A stretch of 57,576 nucleotides of DNA from Symbiodinium natans (lineage: Eukaryota > Sar > Dinophyceae > Suessiales > Symbiodiniaceae): contig CAJNDS010002829.1 in NCBI GenBank assembly GCA_905221605.1, positions 208,501 through 266,076 of the forward strand, in the 5' to 3' direction. Positions 1 to 12,195 of the stretch are shown piece by piece. A program made the position numbers and the translations under genes. Within the stretch, counting starts at the first letter, position 1, and every line of letters begins with the position of its first letter. The notes below the pieces were generated by a model. The model searched no databases and had not been told where the DNA came from. It worked only from the letters and a program-made list of their open reading frames with translations.

Positions 1-547
1 ACGCACAACATCACAGAATATCCGAATGCTATGCGAATGCCATGCGGCTTTCAATGTTGCAGTCTATGTGCAGACCCGCGTGCCCTGTAGAGCGCGAAAT
101 CGGCGCTTCACCAATCTCATTTAGGAGCAAAGAAGCAGCAACAAGAACTCATAGGGAAAGGACAAGAAATGCATGTGCGCCCTGGTGGATCCAGCGCACT
201 CTCCGTCGCTGAATGCTGGCGGATGCCGACAGCTTGAACTTGTCAACTTCAACGGTCCCAAGTCTCAGCCCGAGTTCTTCCAGTGAGCTTCCAGTCGAGA
301 GAAGGTTCGAGAGCGGGCATCTCCCTCAACGCTTGCTGAACGCGAGGTAACATAGGTTGCGCGGCATGACTGGCATTGGGGATCCTGGACCGCACCCTTT
401 CATGCACTTTCGCTCGCAAAGTTCTAGGATATTGCACTGGCACTGCTTAGATGCCCTGCCAAGCAAACACTCCACGGAATGCCAATTCTGACAGTGGCTC
501 ACAACTCTGGATCACTTCTCCGACTCTTCCCAACTTGAGCCACTTGC

Positions 548-746
548 CTCGTGGCTCTTCACGTCCAGCTCGGCACGCAAACTTAGCTCAGCTTTTCGGG
601 CTCCAGCTTCCATTGCAGCCTGGACAGAAGCGAAACGCCTTTCAGCAAGTCTTGCAACCGTCCCATACGTGGAGAAAGTGGCTCAGGGCCTGTTGCTCCA
701 GCACGCGACTTTCTAGGAAGGCCACCTCCCCCTGCAAGCGACGCAC
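548..746 (-). CDS. Two coiled-coil exons of a minus-strand gene
   Basis: Exon 746-669 starts after AACTGAG|GTGCGT, reads VRRLQGEVAFLESRVLEQQA, and ends at CAC|GTATGG. Exon 619-548 starts after a pyrimidine-rich CTTCTGTCCAG|GCTGCA, reads AAMEAGARKAELSLRAELDV, and can end at a GC donor (GAG|GCAAGT) or run on to a TGA at 514-512. Both are in phase 0 with a 49-base intron between them. The heptad pattern is clear but no family is recognisable. It could be the 3' part of the gene that starts at 15,553 or a separate gene running off the left edge. Confidence 0.5.
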
Positions 747-2734
747 CTCAGTTCAAGCTGCATTGTGGTATGGATACTCCATGCCAGTCCGACGATCCTT
801 GCTATTTTTATTTATTTTTGCTTTCTTATTTCTCAGACGTGGATCATGTTTCACGCGCCGTGTCGGGCAATCACGAATGAAATGATTTGCCGAGGGCAAA
901 GTTCATGATACGACAAAGGATCAGACGATTTGTCCAGGCTCAAGCGAAAGCTCTGCGACCTGGAAGCATGACAAAGAGTGCAAGCAGTGCTGCGCACTGC
1001 AAACACAAGTCCAAAAGCTACTTGTAGCATCTCAGGCCTGCAAGGCTTGCTTCTCACAGCGAGCCTAATAAGCTGAAGCTGAGCCAAGCAAGGCTTCGCA
1101 TGAAGCAGACAACGCTCCTTCATGATGAATGACATATACCTGCGGCCTCCAAGGTTTTCAGCTGTCCTCGAAGAAGAGTGCTTGCAGCTTTGGCCTGCGG
1201 ATACGTTTGCAACGTCCTCATATGTCCTCATGCTGCTGGCGACACGAATGGCGACATCACTCAGCCTCCGAAAGTTCGTCATTGAGCAAATCCTGACGTA
1301 GAGGCTTTGCTAACCTTGCTGGCTACCCCCAAACGAAATGTGACGATGCAATTTACTGAAGACATGATGCTCGTGATCCGCAACTGTCCTTCTCGACTTG
1401 CAGATGCTGCGAGGGTGCGCACGCGGGTGAAATCGTCGGCTGTGTAGCTTGGGATGCCTGCACCGACATGCTAGCATTGCCCAAGAACAATCTTGTGGAA
1501 GCCCGCGTTTGTGCATTTTTCATTGCAAGTGTCATATTCAAGATGCCGGCCTTCTGGGCGGTCCGAGTACAAACCGGCACCCCAACCTGCGCCTCTCCGC
1601 TGAACGCAAGCTGATCCACTGAGTCATCCAGTCGCGAACCACATGTCCCCCACCCACAGACATGCTTGCATGCGCTGGATGCGTCTGCACTTACAGAAAA
1701 GCTTGCAAGGATTTTGAGCGATGAACAGGCCCTCAAGTACCAGACGGTGTACGTCAGGGCATTACATAACAAACTGGCAACAGTATCTGCCCCCCCCCCC
1801 GTGGGGGGATGCTGAGTGGTGCGAGCGATGGTTTGAGGAATGTTTGGGGTCAATGAGAACATAGTGTTCCCCCAAACGGCCCAATGGGCCCAAGGGACTT
1901 GTGGTTGCCTCACCCGCCCATCACCATTAAGCCACCCCGGCCCGCAAACCTCAGGCGTCCATCAACCCAACCTTCCGCCCTGCTCACCTGTTGCCAAAAC
2001 AAGTTTTGAATGCCTGGTACGGAAGTTGCTAAATGGTATCTTGAGCCGGATATGGAGAGGTTTCGCATGGTCGTTGGAACAACCAGTGCTCATCACTCCA
2101 TCAAGGATACACCAGCCTGCCTCATCGACAAGGTCAGGGGCGAGACACTGTAAAAAGAGAGGGTAGCACACCCACTGCAAGTCGCCTGCACATAGCTAAG
2201 CGCGCCATCCTAAGGCTCTGATTGCTGTTGAGCTACCCCAGCCTGGTGGAGTGAAGAGGGAGGCAACCTGCTGCCTGACCAACAAAGTCAAAGGGGCCAC
2301 GGGGCCAATGGGTACTGCAACAGAGCAATGATGTCAAACGATGTCAAACGCTGCACATCTAGCCTCTCTTCCGCTGACAATGCGCACGGCAGAGCACGTA
2401 GCGCTTCTGTGAAATCACCTTGCCCAAGGATGATACGAGCACTCATGAGCACTGTCGAAAATGCCAAGGAAGGCTCATTTTGGGGATCCAGCTTCTCTGG
2501 ACAAACCCAGAACGGGCACTGTCCAACTGATGGATGGATGCAAAAGCACCGTCCCTGTGCACATGAACGGTGAAGGTGATCCACTCTGAGCATCTGCGAT
2601 GCGAATTTCCAACACCTGGACGAGAGCTGCAGCCGGGCCAAAGCCTGCAACACATTCGCTGAGCATCAGACAGAAAGGCAGTTGTCTAACACTCTGAGCT
2701 CGGCACCTTAGTGATGTCGACCTGAACTGAATAC

Positions 2735-2853
2735 ATGATACATGATACATGAGACGTGATACGTGATACGCGATACGTGCTACATGGTACATGATACATG
2801 GTACACGGCACATGGCACATGGTACATTACATGATACAAGATATATGATACGT
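2735..2853 (+). repeat. Degenerate heptamer array (ATACATG)n
   Basis: About 17 seven-base units: ATACATG with variants ATACGTG, GTACATG and GCACATG, followed by GT repeats. Confidence 0.85.
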
Positions 2854-3167
2854 GTGTGCGTGTGTGTGTGCGGACGCAAAAAGAATCTTTTGTTGCAGGG
2901 GGCATGCCGGTCTTACCCCAGCCATGCCAACGAAGCTATGGGAAGTGACCGGAAGGGCAACAGGACGCAGTTTCCTGTACTGCATTAGCCATAGTGGTCG
3001 CCAAAACAATCAATGTACATGTCAGTCATGTGCCTGACAGTTGTGCAACATGTCAGTTGTCGTTGTGCTTTGCTTGTGCACGAGTTGGACAAGCCACAGA
3101 TCACACACACACACATGTTCAACTAATTCTGTCGGGGTCAGCAATACAAGTGCGCAAGTGCGGCAGT

Positions 3168-3207
3168 GGGTAGGTAAGTAAGTAAGTAAGGAAGTAAGTA
3201 AGGAAGT
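3168..3207 (+). repeat. Tetranucleotide (GTAA)n microsatellite
   Basis: About nine units of GTAA/GGAA. Confidence 0.85.
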
Positions 3208-3710
3208 GTGTTTGTACGAACTCAGCGAACTCGTTCTAACTCGTTCTGGTTCGTGCTCCTCAATCCACGAAGGCACCGTCTCTGTCGACAACTGAGTGTG
3301 CGAAATCTGACATGCATTGATTTGCCTGTATCTTCAAGTCAATGATTTCAAACTTTGCACGGACCTTTCGCAATTGCACTGTTGTCTGAATCTGGGGGTA
3401 AGGACTGCAAAAGGAGCCAGATGTCAAGAAGAGGAAGAATCGAAGCTATCCAAACAACAGTCTCAAGTTCGTCATATGCACAGCCGGGGCCTAGGGGTGC
3501 GGGGGTCCCATTTGCAAACATAATCATGGGGGGGTACGCGGATTGAGACACAGAGTGAAAAATGACAGCTTCAAAGTATACCAAGCAAGGGGCGTTGGAA
3601 AGTTGTGTCGTTTACAAGGCGAAATCCAACCTTTGGCATCTGGTGGTAAGAGTTCGGTTTCTGCTGTGCAGGGGTTTCGTTACTAACCACAGAACTCGAC
3701 GACCTCAGAT

Positions 3711-5065
3711 GCCTTCAACACCCATGCTTCGCATAAAGCCGCCAGAAGAAGAGAAGATTACGTGACATGCCTGGGGCACCCATGCTTCTAACGAAGTTTC
3801 CCCGCGAAAAGAATGGCTGTACTTGTACTGATACTTACTGAGATTAGGAAAACAACCTTTCAAAACCCATGCGCCCATGCCTGCAAAAAAAAACTAGAAT
3901 TATTTACTTCGATCATCTGCACCCCAAGGCCCCAAAACTAACAAATTCCCTGATGCGGCGCTGGGATGTCTCCAGGCTCGGCGGGACTCTCCGCGGGATT
4001 CTCTTGGCGTGGGCACTGAAAATGTTCGGCATGCTCTGCACTCCAGGGATACTCGGGAGTCTCTGCTGGACTCGGGACTTTCTGGTCGCGGAACTCTCTG
4101 CGAAGTTCAGACCTGGCTAGGGAAAGAAGATGACCTGAAATGCCGTCAACACAAGCAGAGGCTCATGCAAACTTGCCAGCTGTTCACTGTGGAGAGAAGG
4201 AAGCATGTCGAAAGTGTTGACAGTTACAGGGCTCCGGGAGAAGAAAATAAGAAGCGAAAACACAATTAGCAGGAGGCGAAAACCCCACCCTTTGCAAACC
4301 ATCAATTTTGGTGTGATGAGAAATGGCGGGTGTGGGCACGTTTTCGGCAGGCATACTTGCAGCAGCCCAAGCAAAGACTGCAAGCAATGTTGTAATTCAC
4401 AGCATTTGGAGCTTGTCAGGTGTTGTTATTTACGCGCAATTTACAGCATTTGGAGCTTGTCAGGTGGTGTTGTTATTTACGCCGAGTTTTGAGCTTCTGA
4501 ACTTCAGAAATGTTGAACCTTGCAGCATTTGGATCGTGTATCTTTGGCTAAATAAGTTAGCATTTAGAGCCTGCGAACAGCCAGAAATGCTGAGGCCAAC
4601 GTTGGCAAAAAAAACAAGCCAATGCTCATATGATGGGTTTGGAAAGCTGACAAGCCGTTGACGACACGACATTCTCTGAAGCAAGTTTGCATAGCCGAAA
4701 GGAGCCGTGGGCTTGGGCTCGAAGCCTTCAACACCTATGCTTCGCAGGTGCCTGCAAACCACTGCTTTAAGAACATTCCCCGAAAATAATGTGACGATGT
4801 TCCCGACCTTACAAGCCTGCCGCACTTAACCTTGGAATAAACTCGTCGGAAAAAAACCTTTGAGGCCGTCAATGCCCACGCGTTAAACATTTCCGACACA
4901 AAGGGACATGACCTTAGACCCCTGCAACGCCCATGCTTCGAATGAAGCTTGTTAAGAAAACAAAAGGTGCCCGTGGATGCCTTCAACCCCACCTTCTATT
5001 CAACCCTCCAGATAAACTAGGGGATACTGTACATGCCTTGAAAACACATGCTTCTAGCAAAATTC
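3711..5065 (+). repeat. Degenerate repeat family, motif CACCCATGCTTC
   Basis: Copies begin near 3,711, 3,771, 4,728, 4,866, 4,923, 4,979 and 5,034. Each carries a version of CCTTCAACACCCATGCTTCG, usually followed by AAGAAG and a C-rich, A-rich end. The last four are spaced 55-57 bases, suggesting an old tandem array broken up by insertions. Confidence 0.6.
4399..4481 (+). repeat. Direct tandem duplication of about 43 bases
   Basis: CAGCATTTGGAGCTTGTCAG followed by GTGTTGTTATTTACGC occurs at 4,400 and again at 4,443. A third partial copy (GCAGCATTTGGATCGTGT) is at 4,522. Confidence 0.85.
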
Positions 5066-5069
5066 GCCG

Positions 5070-8000
5070 GGCATCTTCTCTGTTTTTCTCACGGAGCTTA
5101 CTAGAGGAATGGGCGCAACATGAATCTATGGTCATCCTCTGTTTTCTTTCTTGGAGGATTTATTGCTGGCTGGTGGGAAATGGGAAGGGGGGGAACGGGG
5201 GAAGGGGAGGGGGAAGGGCGGTTAGGCGCAGTTGATCTGCTAACGCACTTGAAAAATCTATATAAGCCGCAGGCATTGGCTGATGGCGATGGACGGACGG
5301 AAGTACCTTCAGCCGATTGCCGACCCATCCCTCACACAATACCCCAGCGATTGTCAAATCCACACTGCTGAGCACTGGCATCCTAGATCATCCTATGCAA
5401 GTTCAAGCCGTCTCCGCACCTCATGTTCTTAATTTCCTGGCCTTGCAACAGCTGCCTGAGCTCGTCCAGAGAAACACTGAAGTCAAGCGGAGCAGCCTGA
5501 CAACACCTCAGCAAACGCAAAGTTGCAAACCCGCTTGAAAGTATTGTTCGCAAAAAAACTGCAGAAACGATCGTTTGATCCATTCACCATACGTTTCTTT
5601 TTCCTGCTCTGCTGCGCGCGACTCAACTCATCTCCGCCAGTTTTTGCTGGTGGAATGACTCACCGCACAGGCCCCGTCGAGTTGGTAATTCCACAAGACC
5701 CAGCTGCCAGATCCACAAAGCCTGATTCAGGAAGTGCTTTTGACATTTTCCATCATGACTTCAGGTCAAGAACAGGCTAACCCGGTCCGACTTCTCCAGT
5801 ACAGGCTGATGAAAAATCTTGATTCTTGACCCACTATGTGCCGATCCACAGCTTCCGACTTCCTGTCTTGCTTCTTGCTTCTGAGGTGCAGTTGGCTGGC
5901 ACAGCTGGGTTGTCACCAGCAGGTACTGAGGGCTTCCAGCTGCATCTAAAGGCATCAGAACCTCAGAGCAGAGTGACGTTTTCGCTGCCCTCGGACAGCG
6001 GGCCAAAAAGAAGAGGCAAGTGTGAGATGTGTAGCATGCATGATTGCATGATGCATACGACTGCAGCACAATGCAGCACATGCAGCGACCTCTTGGACAT
6101 GGCGAGACCCTGAGCCAAGCCTAGAAAGCGCGCCGGGAGGCCGGAGTTCACCTTGTGGCTTTCACAGATGGCCGCCGTCTTGTGATCATCACAGGTGGCA
6201 GTCATAAGAAGACCTCAAGACTATCATTTCAGCTCTACTGTGGTTGCAGGAATACCATGATCATCACTGCATCCCAAAAGAACACAAAACTTACAAAACC
6301 AAGTCTCCCGTGCAATCAGCTCGAACTGACTGCTCCTGAATCTCTCCTCACAGGAATGCACTGGTATCAGTACCGGTCAGGATGCAAGAACAGCTCCATC
6401 CACTCCTCCATCAGTTATGTCACAAGCATGAAATGTTCGGAATCAGCCTTCTTGCAATCGAGTAAGACTTGCCTGCACAAGCCAATTAAGGTGACACGTA
6501 TCACGCAGCTTTGCAGTGCCTGGTGGGACATCGCTGCTTTTTAACGGACACCGTACACATGGCATTCCTTGAGTAGTTGGCAAATCAAGACCTAGCAGTT
6601 GTTGCTTGCGTGCCAGGCCGACAATAGTTGGGGGACGAAGATGCTTCTTCGAATCTGAAGCCTCTGGTCAACTCTGGCAAGAAGGCTGACGTTCTGATTG
6701 ATTCTGCCTCGCGTCTGACCATGGAGGCACCAGCATCGTCTTCGGCACCACGGGCATCCACCACTATCCTCAAATACTGTGCATTTGAGGACCAGTTATG
6801 CAGAATGAACTCCTGAAGACTTTCAAAACAACACCTGCTTCATCTGACAATCAAGGCCAGCAGTCTGGAGCATGGCACTGACTAAAATGCAAGTCTCTGT
6901 TGCCGACCCACGTGTGCATAACTTCCTCGGGTCCCATGTGCACGGAGCATGCTGCACATGGTAATGTGTTCAGTAAGGCGGGCCCCAGACTCACAACCAG
7001 CACCACTCCCAACATCGAAGTCAAGCGCAGCATTCAAATCGAGCGGAGAGCCTCAGAATCCGTCAGAGCCAGTTCTTCAGCAAGTGCAATTACTTCGCAG
7101 CCGGGTCACGGCCGCTTTCACGGCCACAAAGCTCTTTGGCCCCGAGAGATGGACAATGCAACTTGGCAAACTTCTTTGAGGTCAACTGGCGGACACTAGC
7201 ATGCTGGCATATGCCAAGCAGACCCCGCTAGAGCCGATGCCAAGTCCAAGAGAAGCTGCAACATGGTCTGAGAAGTGTCTGATATGTTCTGATGACTGCC
7301 TGCAAAACATCTGCAGCCTCTCTGTCCATGCATGCTTCGCTGCCTCGGGAATCTCGGAACATCTCAGCACCAGCATGACTCTTTTGGATCGCAGCTACTC
7401 CGCAGGAGATGAACTGTCTCCCCATGTGCTGCAAGGCCCGGCCTGAAGCTTCTGAGATCACACACACACACACAAACACACATTGGCGTCATCTTGCGTC
7501 ACTCATGTGCAGTCAAGACCAGCAAAGTGCAGTCACAAAGGAGGCGCACATGCTTGTCGCTATGTTGGCGCAATATATGTCGTGATGTGTCCTTCCTACT
7601 GCACCCTGACCAAATTGATCTTTTTGTATGTATTTCAAGAAGAAAGACCTGAGGGAGAAGATGCTCTGTGCAAGCACACACCTTGTTACAAGATCATGCT
7701 AACTGAGTTTTTAGGGTTGTTTTGGGGCCGAACATAACTACATCCAACCCGCGGATGCCAGTTCAATGCGACTTGCCCAGAGTTACAAGCCTTGCTTCCG
7801 CCGTTTTCCTCTTGTCGGGATGAGCACATCTGAGACATCGCAAAACTCCCCCCCATGGCCCCCGCCAGGCGAGGGTCCCCGCCCCAAGGCGAGCATAAAC
7901 CGAGTCCCTCTCTCCTACGAAGCCCAACTTACCCAAGCCTGGACCAGATTCACCAACCATGACCCAAGCCACCCGGCTCTCATTCCGCCTCTGTGCGAAT

Positions 8001-9200
8001 TCAAGCCCCCTCTCTCTCTCTGTCTCTCTGCACGCTTGGCCCCCCCCGAAAGAGGAGGCCGCCCCGAAGGAGCGCAACTCTCTCCCTCTCTCTCTCTCTC
8101 TCTCCTTTTTCTTCTGCTACACAGCGAAGGCACCCCCCCCGAAGAGAGGGCACCGGCCCCTGATGTACCATACGAGTTATCTGGAGCATCGCAACTGCAC
8201 AGCCCCAACACGACACAGAGTTGAGAGTGTAAAGTGCGCATTGAAGTGGCCGACACCAAGTTTATCCAGCAAGCCAGCAAGACAAGGCCAGCTACGTAGC
8301 ACACTGCGCGCATTGTGCATTCGGCATTGTGCCTTGCACTTCTTCTAACCAGGTTACGTGGTGCGCTCGAGCTTCGGCCCCTTGGATTTCTGCCACCTGG
8401 CCACCTGATGCTATCATTGCTATCCAGGGGCCGAAATGAAAGTACAGTCCTTTTCGAAAATCTGCACTTTAAAGAGGGCAAGAAAACACGTCACGTCCAG
8501 TTTCTGCATCTGGGCGGTAGCAGTTAAGCAGCTTTGTAAATTTTACTAGTAGCCATCGTAGCTTCTGCTACATGCAGGCACCGTCTCCCGCCAACCCACC
8601 CAACCCTGATCCGCCTTTCCTTCGCATCTCCACTCTCATTCTTCTCAACACTTCCTCCGACCCTCTCGGCCCTGGCGCCCTGGGGTAGTTGTCTTGTGCC
8701 GTGTATGCGAAGACTGGCCGACAAAATTTAAGTGAGCCATCTTGTCATGTAACTCTCAGCGCAAGCTAGATGACGCCTGTATGCAGATCTGGAGTGCAAA
8801 CTGACATGCCTCACAAGCAACAGAACTCCACCTTCTCGTCTAAGAAGCACTCTGCAGGTATCGCGGGTTCATCACCGTGATTCGGTTCCTCAGACTTCGA
8901 CTGAAGCATCAATACAATCAGCAGCAGCCTTCAAAGCAGAGGCAGGCGCAGACTTCTTCCACGTGCATCGGTAGAAGTCGGCTCCTGACACGGCAACATG
9001 CAAGGATTTGCCGAGCACGCCAAACTGTCATGCGCAGGCAGGCGCCTTTCGGGGCCTTGTGACTCTCGCAAGCTGCAGCACTCTGCTGCACTTCCTGCCC
9101 CAAGGCTTTACAATACGGCTTCAAGCGACAACACCAATCTGACAGACTGACAGGAGAAGCCAACTGCAGAAAGCAGTAGTCCAAAGCAAAGCCATTGGCC
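5070..9200. other. Stretch with only weak coding signs
   Basis: Probably large introns of the minus-strand gene. Candidate minus-strand coil fragments near 7.0-7.4 kb were not supported by splice-site pairs. A CA repeat lies at 7,459-7,480. Confidence 0.4.
8008..8108 (+). repeat. CT-rich microsatellite, two blocks
   Basis: CTCTCTCTCTGTCTCTCTG near 8,010 and a longer CTCTCTCTCT run near 8,082-8,105, inside a strongly pyrimidine-biased plus strand. Low-complexity open frames on both strands here are not taken as genes. Confidence 0.85.
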
Positions 9201-9219
9201 CACACAATCTTGACATCAC

Positions 9220-9318
9220 GTCAAGCTGCCAAGGAATGTCCAGCTGCAGCAGAGCGTCTGTGCTGGTGCATTCATTGGCCTCTTTGAGCCCAGTACAGTC
9301 ATCTCGAAGCTTGCGAAC
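9220..9318 (-). CDS. Coiled-coil exon, likely a downstream part of the same minus-strand gene
   Basis: The acceptor GCGAG|GTTCGCAAG at 9318 and the donor GAC|GTGATG after 9220 delimit 99 bases in frame. The peptide begins VRKLRDDCTGLKEANE and is helix-forming and hydrophilic. It lies 1.6 kb downstream of the CEP162-like block on the same strand, so it may be one of its C-terminal exons. There is no independent match to a named family. Confidence 0.45.
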
Positions 9319-10899
9319 CTCGCAAGCCCGAGTGAAAAACCAACGTCATCTACAAATGCATTGGTCAGAATCCGAGTGTGCGTCCTCCTTGCCCCCAAAT
9401 CGAGCAGCGTATTTGGATGCGTCGGACTTACTTTCGAGCACGCACAACAGACATGGAAGCAGTACCAGGAGTTTCGCTCAACAAGTTGCACGCGATTGCG
9501 AGCCAGTCGCAGAAAGGTCCCCATCTTCTAGACTTGCATCGCTATGAACAGCTGCATCGCCAACCTGAGTCATTTCACAACTTGGGGACACCATGAGCTG
9601 GCGTGGCCATCACCAAAACAACAAGAGCTTTGAAGGAACAGCATATGACAGCATCCATGAACTTGCAGACAGAACAGGCCAAAGTTCGCCAATACCCGCA
9701 ATGGGACGACATGGTTCCAGTGTGTAGCCCGCCTCCCGCCGCATGACACCTGTCTCTTTGCTCATGCCCGTCGAGGAAATTTCCATCCTGGATCTTCCAG
9801 AAGCATCTGTCTTCGAACTCTCAACACAAGCTCCCTAGAGATCTCCAAAATGAAGCTTTTCCGTCGTAGCGGCTGATGACGTCTCTCAGGTCCTCGTGGT
9901 CAGCTTGGTCCGCGACTATACTATGACCGATCACACATCTCATCTCGCCTGCTGCATCGCACGCGCACAGGACCGCTGCCGCACACCAGATTCGCGGATG
10001 GATCCTGAAGCCCAGTTGATGTCGGCATAACAAATTCATGAGGTCCTTGCCAAGTATCTCGTACAGCTCCTTTACTTTTCATGCACTTGATTGAATCCAC
10101 ACTACTGCTGCAAATCCGCTGCACACCTGGGCACAAATTCTCTCACAATGATAATGCGATGTGCAGGCCAAGGTACATGTATTTCATGAACGATATGAGG
10201 ATTGCCAGGCAACGGCTGCAACTCTTGAGCAAAAGCCCAACATGTGCCTCCACCTGTATGCCAGACCGGCTGCAGCGAAGCATGGCAAAATGCTTTCAGG
10301 GACTGATAACCAGATATGTCTGTGGTTTTCATGTACACGAAACGAGTTCCAAGCCATTTCTCGTGGAGTAATTTCTTGCGCAGTCAAGCAGTCGAAAGAT
10401 GTCCGAAGCCTAGAGTCGTGGTATGTTTTGGGGCCCGGCGAATCCAGCAGACCACAAGGCACACCAGCGCGAGCCAGCACGGCCTCAGGGAGCGCAAGAA
10501 GAATTGAAATGAGTTGAAACAGCTTATAACAGCTTGTCAAATCACAAGCAACTGCAGGAAACTCAGCCTGACACTAGCAATTGGTTCCACGGCAGCCTGT
10601 GGTCCAAGCCTGCCTGGGTTTCAGCATCTCGTAGTACCTGGCTCTGCAAGTCCGAGCCGCTGATTCCCACCTGTCAGACGCCATGGCCAAGAATGACTGC
10701 ATTGCAGGACATGGACTAGTCATGCTCACCAGTGCCTCGTGAGGACCAGGATGTGCCGGTCTGGCTGCATACACAAGCCACCGCTGGATTGCACAAAATG
10801 CCAACATAGCGAATGCTTCCGGCGAAGCTAAGAAGAGCCGCAGGAAGGTCTTTGAGCAAGCGGGATCTTTGCAGAGATCCGGCAGCTGTGCTTGGATAG

Positions 10900-12195
10900 G
10901 CGGCGAAGCCGGCGAAGCAGATGCTTGGAGCAATTCCTCTATACGATCTTCATGTGCTTGCAGCTGCATCTGCAGCTGTTGGATGTGCTGGAGGTGTCGG
11001 GCCTCACTGTGAGCGTGGTGTCCATGTCCACTATTCAGAGCAGCCGGCTTGCTAGCCTTAGATGGAACCAGCGGCTCTCTCTTGCGAAGTTTGCTAAGAT
11101 AGTACGACTTTGTGTGTTCAACCTGCCGCTCCAGATCTTTGATTCTGGCTTGTAGAACGGCTTCACGGTCTGGTGCTGCACGCTTTGGCGGCTTTGGCTC
11201 GTCTATCTCGATCACTCGATTCATGGATGCCCGTCGCTCGTACTCGTGCCGCATGTGATCGTATTGTGCTCTGAGTGCTCGGATGCGGCGATCATAGAGC
11301 GCATCTTGTTCTGCGAGCTGAGCCTCCAACTCCACCACACGCCCTTTCAGCTCGCTAAGCTTGCGCTTCTCTTCAAGAGGCGGCTCGCAAGCTTTGATGA
11401 GTGCCAGCAGGCTGTCTGGATGACGCTTGCGAAGGCATTCGTGCAACTCCTCGTTTTGCTTTCGAAGTTCTGCAATCTTTTTGCCAGCCTCTTTGGCAGG
11501 ACGCTTGCGAAGCTCCGCATTCTCGCCTAACGCCGCCCGCAGCTCCTCCCCAAGCCGTAAGACTTGCCGGCGGTCCTCTTCCATCTCTTGCTGACCCTGT
11601 GCATAAAAAACAAGTTTGGCCTGCAATTCGGAAACTTCACCCTGGCTCTGAAGAAGCCTTGCTTCGGCTTGCTCCAGTTCTGCACTTTGAGCTTTGGGCA
11701 AGGGGCCGCTTATGACTTCCCGTTCCAGTTGCCGCTTTGCCTCCCTACATCTCTCCAGCTCCTTTGCATGTTCATCAGCTCTTTCCTTAACTGCCGCAAG
11801 TTCACGTTCCAGGTCGGCAAGTCGAGCCATGCTTGCTGGATTGACATCAGCACTGGCTTTAGCTGCATTCAACTCAGCAACAAGTTGTAACTGCCGACCA
11901 TCGACTTCTTCACGCCTTAAGCGAGCTCCTTGACGAAGCTGACGATTCTGATTCGCTAAGTTCTCGTTTTCTTTCTCACAGGCACGGAGCATCTTCTCTG
12001 CAAGCTGAAGATCTGCTTCAAGCCTCGCGGTGTCACCACGACTGTGCATGTCCGGCACCTCCTGCAAGTTCGGCTGGCCTCCAGCTTTGTGTAGCACAGC
12101 TTCCAGGTCCCCGGAAAGCACATCTCGTTCTTGACTTACCTTCGCAAACTCCTCCTGTAGATGAGCTACCTGCTCCAGCAGCATGGCGTTTTTGC
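10900..12195 (-). CDS. CEP162-like coiled-coil block (centriole/ciliary transition-zone protein)
   Basis: CEP162 binds axonemal microtubules at centriole distal ends and promotes transition-zone assembly; dinoflagellates have flagella. The exon opens at about 12195 after an AG|G acceptor (TTCCGAG|GCAAAAACGCC). The open frame reaches 10574, but sequence after about 10900 (QASASPASPPIQAQ onward) loses heptads and may be intron. Evidence for the family is the order of features also present in human CEP162 as I recall it: a coil with SELQAKLVFYAQGQQEMEED, then LRKRHPDSLLALI (around base 11425), then a coil like VVELEAQLAEQDALYDRRIR and QYDHMRHEYERR, then VEHTKSYYLSKLRKREP. The conserved R-(H/Y)-P-(D/N)-S-L-ALI element is the most specific. 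A generic coiled-coil protein remains possible. It probably shares a gene with the exon at 15553-14310. Confidence 0.68.

Larger units (their letters stand above)
750..3700. other. Stretch without a confident gene
   Basis: A minus-strand segment near 2,310-2,480 (RIILGQGDFTEALRALPCAL) is open, but the opposite strand is equally open and no splice sites fit well. The heptamer and GTAA repeats are annotated separately. Confidence 0.4.

Noticed and set aside
1793-1807. Short hairpin of C-run and G-run
   Set aside because: Too short and low-complexity to assign a role.
8000-8481. Overlapping open frames across the CT-rich tract (up to 188 codons)
   Set aside because: Driven by the dinucleotide repeat (Ser/Leu on one strand, Arg/Glu on the other); no domain.
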